Source of the DNA: Manduca sexta
Taxonomy: Eukaryota > Arthropoda > Insecta > Lepidoptera > Sphingidae
Direction of reading: 5' to 3'
DNA length: 64,000 bases
NCBI RefSeq assembly: GCF_014839805.1
Contig: NC_051138.1
Location: 16,644,020 to 16,708,019, forward strand
Positions within the stretch are counted from its first letter, which is position 1. Each line of letters begins with the position of its first letter. The position numbers and the translations under genes were made by a program. Under the pieces are notes generated by a model. The model was not told the origin of the DNA. It worked only from the letters and a program-made list of their open reading frames with translations, and did not search any database. Shown here one piece after another: positions 36,301-48,300 of this stretch.

Positions 36301-39300
36301 GAGCAAAGGGGGTACTTCTGAAAATCTAAATTTTGATAATATTTTTGTGTTGAATTCTATTTAACTTCAAGATACAAAATGTTGTATAAATCTAATAAAC
36401 TTGTTAAATAAGTAGTAATTATTGTACAACCCACACCATATTCATTGTAAAATAAACAATAATCTGCTAAATTCTAAGTCATTCTAAACTATGTATTTAA
36501 GTAGATAATAGGTGAGTAACTAGTGAGTCAAGTTATTATGATTATATCGCCCTCATATATATTTTTTTGCTTAACTTTTTCTTAATCCAAGCAGCTGTTT
36601 CTCAGAAAATTGATATTGTACCTATTGCACGTAATAATATTAAGTACACTTTAAAACAATATTGACACCAACAGTACTTATCTGGTACTATAGATGAGCG
36701 TTTATGATTCTATGACTGGACATTCCATAGAATACAGAATAGTAGGTATTAAAATACCTGGCCTGAAAGTTACCTATATCTTTAAATAGTTTCGGAGAAC
36801 AAACATAAGGTTTATTCAAAATGTCTCAAATTATTCACGTTAGAGAAATTATATTACATAGTGTTATGAAAATTATAGATAATAATGGTTACATCAAATG
36901 TTACTAGTCTAACTCTTTGGCTAGTTCTAAGACACGCTTTTTATATTTCGGCGTCGGTAATGCAATTATACCCAAGTTAGTAAAATATTCGTTGTATAGC
37001 TTCATAAAACGGCGTAATGGGTCACGTTCACTTGCATTAGTCCGACCAAATTTAGGCAAAAACAAATTGTGGTAATACTGATTGCACGCACGCGGAGCGT
37101 GGGATGGAGTGGTAAAGGACATCTCATATCTACAACTAATACAGCCAAACTTGTTATGACAAATATTTTACAAAGAGAAAACTTTTCCAACAAATGAAGA
37201 CCTTGCAAGTAGACATCTACAATTAACACTTCAAAATTTGTTTTGAACGGAGATTCCATATAGCTGGAGCATACTCCAGCTGAGGCCTAACCAATAACTA
37301 ATGACTTCGCGGTTGCTTAAGTTCAATTCACGCTCATGATAAAACCATATAGTTGAAATGTTTTGTTAGTTAATTTGGAATATAAAAGTATTCCTAAGTC
37401 TAGAAGAACTAACTGTTTCGACAAACGTTGTCCTCTCTTAACTATGTATATTTAATTCGAATTGGTATAATTAATAAAAATATATATTATTCAAAAACAT
37501 AGTGTTTATTATTGTAATGCTCTATGATACACAACATTCTTAATTTTATTTTGTGGTGCGTATATAACTTGGTTTGTTGGAATGCCAACACGCGAACAGG
37601 CGACATACAACACGTGGCCAACGTGAAAAACGTGAATTTTCAAGATCGATGCCACAAAAATAAAGCGAACTACTCTTTCAATTTATTGATCGACGTTGCA
37701 AATGCTAGTCGCACTAGAAATTGTAACCGTTTAAAGTTGAATGGTATGTAGTTCGGAATTATAACGAGTCCGTGGAATTAAAACGTTTTCGCCTTTGTAC
37801 GTCTTTTTCGAAATAGTGGCTTCGATAATGTTGTTCATTATTTATTTCACTGCAACTTGGATAATTAAAATTTTATTATTATATTATAAATTATTGAAAT
37901 GAAATTACTAGAAATGATAAAATTATTTATCAAACGATCGATCTGCACGATATTTGCAGCGCGCATTCTGTCAATCGCTGACAGTTAATTTAAACAACTG
38001 ACAATTATATAAAATTGATAGTGTCGTAATCTTTTTTTTCTATTTTCTTAAAATTTCTGATGCTCCGCCCAACTTCCTTAATTTTTTCATTCATAAGAAC
38101 CTTCTCCTGAAAATAATTAACGCAACAAAAAAATAATTATCGAAATTGTTCCAACCGTTCACGCGTGATGCGATGACCGAGGGAAATAGAGATTGATGTT
38201 TATATTAAATATAGATTACCATTATCCACTTTTGTACGTTGACATTATATTTGCAGTTTTCTAGATTTAAGGAAGAATATCCTGACGTAAACTGCAGTTA
38301 AATAGCATGTTAACGGTTACAAATTGAGTTAGCAACATGTTTAAGAAAAATATGCGGCACGTTTTCCGGACTAGATCCTTTTGTAATGTCCAAACGTTCT
38401 AATTCTTTTAAGACTGCGTCTTGAGATATTTGAAACATTTTGCATCATACTAGAGTATTGGAAGCGTAACACTAGGCTCGTAGACAGAACCAAAGAACTT
38501 AGAAAATAATTCGAAAATAGTTTCTGGTTAATTAGATTTAAGGTTATAGCTTAAGGTCCATTTTTCATAGACGTGAATTTAAATTCTTTACTTGTCAATA
38601 CTTGTTTAGTTACCCAGATTAAAGGTGAAACAAAATGTATGAAAATGGACCTTAAGCTATAACCTTAAGATATTTATAAATAATAATGTTAGGCGCGCCG
38701 AACTTCAATCTACGATTACGTTCTTCCGACCAGAAAATCTTAATGACTTCTGAGGCCCGTTTCTATAAACTGCATGTAATTATTTATTCGGTTTTTGCAT
38801 AATGCTTTAAACCTAGCCCTAAATAGGGGAAAACATTCGTATTCAGACTTGCTACCAAACTTCTTCATTCGCATCTAACCTTCCAACCAACCAACCTTCT
38901 CTTTATTTCTAAACGTGTATAAGCAGCCTAGAAATTCATACTGGAAAACGTGATTTGGGTGCCCTTAGTAAAATGTGTATTTTAAACACCTATTTTTTTG
39001 GTATTAAAGATTTTTACACCCAATTCCAATGACACATCCCTCAGTATAGTCTCCCAATCAATAGCTACTATATCATTATTTATGGCTATGTAATTGCCCT
39101 CAAAATTTCTGAACCTGGCTATGGAACGGCGCAACATGGCTGTATAAAATGAATTAAATGAGGTTATTAAATAAAACGGAGGTTATAGACTGTCTAGGCA
39201 GCGAAGGTGTTGCAGGCTGTTTGCATAATGAAATATCAATGTGATCTGTGTTTGAGATGTACAAATCAAGCATACAACACATGTCGTTTTGTCGTTTTTT

Positions 39301-42300
39301 TCCTGGAAATAGCTATTAAAATTATTATTAGGGTGAAAGTTCGTTAAACCGTTTAGTACATACATAACATACATACATAACATCACCCATTTATCCCCGA
39401 AGGGGTATGCAGAGGCACAACTAGGGCACCCACTTTTCGCCAAGTATGTTCCGTCTCATGATGTGATAGGGGCGAGCCTATCGCCATATCGGGCACAAAT
39501 TCCAGACTCCGGGCTGTTACTGAGCAGAAAAACCCAAATATCACTTTGCCCGACCCGGGATTCGAACCCAGGACCTCAGAGCGCTATTGTACCGGACATG
39601 CAATACAACTACGCCACCGAGGCAGTCCGTTTAGTGGCACGAATTAACATATATAGTTGTATCTTTTAAGCAATTAAAAAATACTAATTTTAGGTTCATT
39701 TTTTTTATTGTAATGGGTGCGTTATCTTGATTAAATGTTAGCATTAGTAAAACTCATCGTGATATGTGTGACATTCCTCAGTGACACTTACAGACTATTA
39801 AAAAATGATTTGTCATTTTATGAGCCGATACACAGCTAATGACGGCCAGTAATAAATCAGTATCCAGAGGAAACCGTTGTTTTAATTATGCGCGTATACT
39901 TCAGACCGCCATCTTAAATTTCTTTATTTTAAGGTAAATTGACTTCAAATTGATAGCAGGACATGATATTGGTAACAAATAACTAATCTACAGTTGAAAT
40001 TGTAAAAATAAATATTAGGTAATTTCTTGCTTTACGGTCAATTGGCTTCCAAATCTTTATTTGGGCATGCCCTTTGTTATAAGAGACAGATATAATGTTA
40101 CATGAGAAAAAATGGTCTTATTATTATTTTATTATTTCGTAGTTTACCAAAACCCTTTAGCGTGGAAAGCTAAGGCATCACTACATAGTATAAAACAAAA
40201 TCGCTTTCTCTGTCCCTGTCTATGTATGCTTAAATCTTTAAAACTACGCAAAGGACTTTGATGCGGTTTTTTTTAATAGATAGAGTGATTCAAGAGGAAG
40301 GTCTATATGTATAATAACATCCATTAAATAGTGGAGAAATATTGCACCCGTGCGAAGCCGGGGCGGGTCACTATTTAATATAAATTAGACGAGGTTCTAA
40401 CCACAGATAAAATATTGTTACATTACAATTTTTGTTTGTCAATCTATAATAAAAAATCATAAAATTTAAGAATATTTTATGTTACTTAGTACACATACAT
40501 ATCCTAGACAAGCTTTTGCCCGCGGCTCCGCCCGCGTTTTAAAGTTTTTCAGGCTAAAGTATTCCATTATAAAAGTCACGCTATATATTTTTCCGGGAGC
40601 CTATGTTCTTCCCAGAGTCTCAAACTGTCTCCATACTAAATTTCATCTTAATACGTTGGGTAGTTATTGAGTTTAACACGTTCAGGCAAACGGATGCAGC
40701 GGGGAACTTTGTTTTATAATATATCTTTGTAGAACATTTTAAGAGGAACAATCCCGTCACACATCATTGTTGCATAACTTTAACCTTTTACGCAGCGCAC
40801 GCAACGGAAGCTCTCAAAACTAATAAATTTTCCCCGTTTTTGCAACATGTTTCATTACTGCTCCGCTCCTATTGGTCATAGCGTGATGATATATAGCTTA
40901 TAGCACTCCACGAACAAAGGGCTATCCAACACAAACAGATTTTTCAGTTCGAACCGGTAGTTCCTGAGATTAGCCATCACTGCTCCGCTCCTGTTGGTCA
41001 TAGCGTGATGATAAATAGCCTATAGCACTCCACGAACAAAGGGCTATCCAACACAAACAGATTTTTTCTGTTAGAACCGGTAGTTCCTGAGATTAGCCAT
41101 CACTGCTCCGCTCCTATTGGTCATAGCATGATGATAAATAGCCTATAGCACTCCACGAATAAAGGGCTATCCAACACAAAAATAATTTTTCAGTTCGAAC
41201 CGGTAGTTCCTGAGATTAGCCATCACTGCTCCGCTCCTATTGGTCATAGCGTGATGATAAATAGCCTATAGCGCTCCACGAACAAAGGGCTATCCAACAC
41301 AAAAATATTTTTTCAGTTTGAACCGGTAGTTCCTGAGATTAGCGCGTTCAAACAAACAAACTCTTCAGCTTTATATAATAGTATAGATAATAATATGAGG
41401 TAGACATCGTTAGATGAAAATGTCTGGTTGTGCGTTGCTGCATATATTCATGTTAACCCGCTGCTTGAATAGGTATTTTTAGAAATAATTAAATATAATA
41501 ATAAAAGGAATCTATATGTTTTTAAAGAGTAGCCATTAACGCATAGTATTAGCAAAATCAAAGTTTTACAAGACCTCGCCTCTCCCCCCAAATTGCGTTA
41601 CGTAACACTTGAATGGCCCCTTAGCAGCTGTATTTAATTTATGAAATGTTAAGTGAGATATTGCATAGTAAACAATGTTCGAGGATCACGCTACCGGTAA
41701 ACGGTATTTCTACTTCATAAGTCTCGATTACCGTAAAGTGTATAGGTATTAGGTACACAAGCATATTCGGGTACTTTATTTTATGCATCTGTGTTAATTT
41801 TGGCATGGAAAAATGGCAATAACCAATATTTATAAAAACTATAGTGGACGTAATATAATGGTGCAATAGGGGACTTTTGTATGTGGACTGCTAAGTGCTT
41901 ATGTTAAAGATACAAAATTGTCAGGAGGTTGTGAACTGTAACAAGATATTTGCCGTAGTTACTACTATAATAATACTTTTGTGGTAGGTGTGCTTGGAGA
42001 CCCAGTGGGACTTAATATTCAGCAGCTGCTACTTCTTGAAGAGTACGCTGCGCAAGAGCTCCACCGAGTTACCGCCATACGACTCGCATTTCAACATCAC
42101 CAACCCGTACACGTATCAGTACTTCAACGTAACTGCTGAGATGACCGTCTTCGCACATGAACATGAGTAAGTACCTTTTGTCCAGACTGGTAGGCTGATT
42201 TTACTTATGTGTCAGAAAAGAAACATTAGCTTGCATTTATAAGTTTATCGAATATATTTTTCTCTGTGTAATATTTGTTTTATAAAAGTAATAATATTCG

Positions 42301-45300
42301 ACCGAGAATGTAACCACAGTGCAAACAAATTTCCTAACACAGTTATTAAAATGCAGACAAATTTTGATTATCATATAAGCTATGAAAAATCAAATACATT
42401 AACACGATGAGCCAACTACTTAAATATAGTACCAATAACAAAATTCGTTATCTCTTGCCGTCATACCAACATGAATTCCAGGCAGAATTTATAATAGTTA
42501 CATTACAATAATAAATTCTTCAGATGATTAATTCTCGGATAGGATATTAATTGAGTTATCATTATAAATATTGATTATAATTTTGCTTGTAGGTATCATA
42601 AACTCCGAATGAAGTTATTCCCCTGAACGAGTGACCTCACACTCTGCCGATCGCCCCTCATCTACTGTTATTGTTAATTTGTAACGCCAACTTGTCTGAG
42701 TTAGAAGAATATGTGTAACGACTTAACTTATTTGATAACATATTATATACAATGTCTATTACTACCGCCAAGCAGCAGTCTATAGTCACTGTTGTGTTCT
42801 GGTTTGAAGGACATTGTAGGCTGTAGCCAGTATAACTACGGGACATAATGAGACTTAACATCTCATGTCTCAGGATGGCCATCTAACTAGGGGAACTCTC
42901 ACATATGAGAGACCTATCACCAGTATTTCATCTGACAGCCGACAATATGTGCTCCGCTCAATCTCGCAACATCGCGAGATCTCGTAAAAAAAATGTACGA
43001 GACTCAGTCTCGTAAAATATGGCTGAGATCTCGCGAGATCATTACCTACACCAGGCGAACTGCAAGCTCGTCTCGTCATTAAAAGCAATAAAAAAACATT
43101 TAATCATAAATTATTCAGGGTTAATAAACTAATATGATGGTGAGCTGAAAATTGGTACAGACGTTAAATACGTCATTATCAATAAAATGTCAAAAGTTCC
43201 CATCGATCCTATGTGTGCAAAATATTTTATTCAAGGTCAAAGGTTAAAAATTCCGGTTTTTCCCATTTTTCTCTGAAACTGGAGGTATTATCGTAAAATA
43301 GGTCAGACAAAAGTTGTAGATCATACAATTCTCTACATTAATGATTGACATCTATGAGTGAATGATACTGTTCCGATCACTCCACATTGAAGTGGTATAA
43401 GAAAAATAATAATAGTAAACAAAGAACGACGAATGCGTGATGCGATGACCAAGGGAAATATATATATAAAACCGAAGAGTTTGTTTGTTTGTTTGAACAT
43501 GCTAATCTCAGAAACTACTGAACGAATTTCATTTTTTGTAGTAATAGAAAGCTAACTATGTTACTCCTGACTAGGCTACTTTTTACCACAGAAAAATGTG
43601 TATTCCGACAAAAAAAAATTACGCGGGCGAAACCGCAGGCAAAGAACTAAGTTTAAAGAATAGTTGTTAAAAAAAGTCAAGTTTTAGTTATTATTAATTC
43701 AAAATTTATACACACACAAATACTCACGCCTTTTGTCCCCGAAGGTAAGCAGGGGCACCCACTATTCGCCGTACGTATTCCGTCCCATGATGTGATAGGG
43801 GGCGAGCCTATCGCTATATCAGTCACAAATTCCAGACTCCAGGCTGATACCGAGTAAAAAACCAATATCACTTTGCACAGCTAGTCGCAATTGCGGTTTG
43901 TATGATGTTTCTATCACTCTAAGGTATAACATCAAAATATGATTATATACACGTGTACACTATGACAAGCGTTGAAGATTAAGGGTCAGGCAGTCAGGGA
44001 CGTTAAATGACACGGTTGAAACTGGTAAAACTGTGTGTATAAGAAGCAGATACAACCAAACCCAACGCTATTTCGATTATTTTATTACTTATTCCACTTA
44101 TTTTAGTTTAAAAACAAAATTTCTATATCAATTTTAAAAATATTTTTGTAAGACCAACCTGATAGTATATCCTATAAAATAAAAAAAAATATTCCAAGTC
44201 GTTTAATTTATTATTTTTAAGCGATTTGGAAAAATATTTTTCTGCGACTGAGTTCTGAGGTACTAAACATATAAAAATACTCGTCGAATTGAGAACCTAG
44301 TAGGTATAAGTACAAAAAAATAAATAAAGTAGAGCATCCTTCCAAATTTTCACTGCGCTCTCTCGAGTTTTGCCTGTTCTATAAATGATTAGGGAAAGTA
44401 GGGGAGCGCACATTCGTGATGAGATTATCTATAAATAAAACAGAAATACGATTCAAACACGGAAAATCAGATATAGATAACATCTCTCTCGCAACACCGA
44501 CAGCATGCATAATTTAAAAAATAATCGATACTCAGAAAAAGTCGTGCGCATCAGGGGCCTTATTCTCTATCCCGCACGTTATGTTAACAGTGCGTAACAA
44601 GCACGGAACACAACGCGTCATGTTTAGGACTATAGAAATTTGGCTTACAGAATACCATTCCACGCACATTTCTCGAAGATAACATGACATGGCCGCGTTA
44701 CGCGTTTACACTACCATACAGAATAAGGGCCCAGATTGAGGCAAGGTAAGTCGAATACATGCAGAACCGTGTACATTTCAATAATCTGTCAATTTGAGCG
44801 TGGCAAAGGAAATGGAAGATTTACAAAGTTATAAAAATAAAGCGTCACCTTAAACCTTAACCTTAAATACTCTAGCGCGTCAGATTTTTATACAGTCGGC
44901 ACTGGATTTTTTCTATCCTTTTACGGCCAACCTCCTAATATCTCTCGTTTATGAGAAAGACATAACGCGTGTACACTATGAATATCCGACACGCTCGATA
45001 ATTTCCAAGTGACTGATTTTTTACATTTATGTAAATTTGTACACTTTCTCCTCTCCACCCAAAAATGGCAAACTCTAACATAAGCTTTTCTTCGTTTTAG
45101 GACCTAATCTTTGCAATCCAATAGGTCCCCACAGGACGCTGTAGTAACTGCAAATTTAGCATATCGGACCCCGCTATAGTGTTTTTCCTCTGATCGGACG
45201 TTGATTGTCAATATGGGTAGCAATAATTATTTCAGAAGACGAAAAAAATTAATATTTGATCTATTTAACGGTTTTTTATTCATCATCGCATTTGCCAAGT

Positions 45301-48300
45301 ATTTCAACGGTATTATCCCATACTTTATTTTTGATCGTAAAGTTTTATAATCGAAGTGTGACGTATCATCGAAGAGAGATCAATCGAAAGTATCGTAGTC
45401 TATCATCATAGGACGGCAGTTTATTTACTAAATTATGGTTAGAAGTCAAGTGACCTAAAAACGTTAAAAACTAAACTAAAACCTTCCAAACGATTATTAT
45501 AAATATCATAATGCGGATTCCACACGATGCTGCAGTACTCTAGAATTCTGCGCACGAGGGCAGTATAAACTGCGATCTTAGTAAATATTGCTATAATAAT
45601 TTTAATTATTCTTTTGAATTGTGTCAGTTGGATCCATATCATGCTAACACCGCAACCCCATCTGATCTAAAATTCTGCATTTGCAATATTCTTATTAGAC
45701 TCGCTAGGAACAACGCTCTAACCCCACATTCACGAAGTTTGGTGTGTACATTTTGGCCGAAACATAAAATTTCAATAGAAAAATTAACGAAATCCTATAA
45801 TTCTAATCTATACTTATAATGATTTCTTATGTTTACGCGAATGTTACACATTAAAATTAAACTAAATAAATTAAAATAAAAACATTAGAACTGCAATAAA
45901 ATCCGAAAAATAGTTTAATTTTAAAATCTATATTTGTCAATTATTGTTCACCGTTTCACCCGCGTGCAAGAGCTTTCCGCGATAAAACTCCGCTATATAC
46001 ATATTTTCCCGGTATAGAAACTAACCTATGTCCTTCCAAGAGTCTCAAACTATCTCCATAACAAATTACATCTTCATCTGTTGGGTAGTTTTTTGTTTAT
46101 TACGTTCAGACAGGCAGACAGAGGTGGCGGAGGAAACTTTGTTTTATAATGTATTTTTAGAATTTTTTAAGAGATATAATTCCGTCATACCTGTTCGTTG
46201 TGTACCTTTAATCGTTAACGCAGCTCACGCAACGGGCGCTCTCAAAAGGAACGAATATTCCCAGTTTTTAAACATTTTTCATTGATGCTCCGCTCCTATC
46301 GGCCATAGCATAATGTTATACAGCCTAACCTCCTCATTTTTTTTAAGTCGGTTAACAAAGAAACTGCACCTTTATATAATTTGTCGAGGGAGGAGTCTTT
46401 TGCATATAGTATGTATAAACTTGTAATAAAATTTCGTACTATTGCTATCTGGCTGGTTTAGGTGACATTAAAATGGTTACATTTTAAATAAGAAATTAGT
46501 TAAATGTTGTTTTCAGCTATTTTTATATTTTATTTTTCTTTCAACCAGAAATTTGAATTTCTTTATTAGATTCACATCTAATAAAGAAATTCGATAAGTT
46601 TTATTATACAAAAGGAAAACAAACAACAGCACAAACTGCGAAAAAACTTGTTTTTTTAGGACCTAGTGCAGTGTCAGTAAGAGTAGCACAGATTTGGTTT
46701 AAATTTTTTCAATCCGGGAATTTTGATTCAAAGACGCACTTCGCACTGGGTGCCGTGTTATGACAAAGTGGAGGCCATTTTCTAATAAGTGGAGCAAGAT
46801 CGATATATCAGTAGTTACGATATAGCTGAAGAACTGAGAATTGACCACAAAACAGTTTTGACCTATTTGAACAAAACTGGGTACACAAAAAAACTCGATA
46901 TTTGGGTGCCGCATGAGCTCACTGAAAGAAACTTAATAAACATGTACTCATTTGCGATTTTTTATGGAAACGCAATGAAACCGAACCGTTTTTGAAAAGA
47001 TTGGTAAATGGTGATGGAAAGTGGATCACGTACGACAAGAACTTACGAAAAAGGTCGTGGTCAGGCTTCACAGACTGTGGCAAAACCTGAGTTGACTCAC
47101 AATAAGGGGATACTGTGTCTATAGTGTGATTGTAAGGGCATTGTTCATTATGAGTTTTAACACCGGGAAGTCTTAACGTTTCATATAAAATACGAAGATC
47201 CTTTGTTCCAACCTAATCTATACTTCTATACTATTATATAAAGCTGAAGAGTTTGTTTGTTTGTTTGTTTGAATGCGCTAATCTCAGGAACTACCGGTTC
47301 AAACTGAAAAAATCTTTTTGTGTTGGATAGCCCTTTGTTCGTGAAGTGCTATAGGCTATATATCATCACGCTATACCCAATAGGAGCGGAGCAGTAATGG
47401 CTAATGTCAGGAACTACCAGTTCGAACTGAAAAAATCTTTTGTGCTGGATAGCCCTTTGTTCCTGGAGTGCTATAGGCTATATATCATCACGCTATAACC
47501 AATAGGAGCGGAGCAGTAATGAAACATGTTGCAAAAACGGGGAAAATTTATTAGTTTTGAGAGCTTCCGTTGCGTGCGTTGCGTAAACGGTTAAAGTTAT
47601 GCAACAATGTATGACGGGATTGTTCCTCTTATAAAGTTCTGCAAAAATATATTATAAAACAAAGTCCCCCGCTGCATCTGTCTGCCTGAATGTGTTAAAC
47701 TCAAAAACTACCCAACGTATTAAGATGAAATTTGGTATGGAGACAGTTTTAGATCCTGGGAAGAACATAGGCTCCCGAGAAAATATATAGCGTGACTTTT
47801 ATAACGGAAAACTTTTATAACGCGGGCGGCCGCGGGCAAAAGCTAGTAATAGTATAAAAGTGTACATTTGGCATACGGAGAGACCACGTCCTAGTTTAAC
47901 ATATAGCCTACTTTTATCTTCTGTAGGTTATTTACTCCATACAGAATATTTGCCTTTTTAATCAGAGTTTTACAAGTTTTTATTTAATTTGCAATGTTTA
48001 TATGGATGTATTTAGGTTCGGGTGGAATCTTGCAACTGAATATAAAAGCAGTGATCCTCAAAAAAATAAGATACAATTTTTAATACATATTTAGTTTGGA
48101 TGACAATGCATGGTAAGCTGAGTGACGTCATTCTAAATCCAAAATGGCGAATCGCCCTAGATGTGGGACTGTTTTTTTTGCTGCACGCCCATGATATGGG
48201 TATCAAATGACAGGATTTTTGCAATATGTGTGTTCAACCTTTCGAGAAGAAGATGTACGAAAAGCCCAGTCAACGGGCAGTCTTAGCGGGGTCGTGCCAT

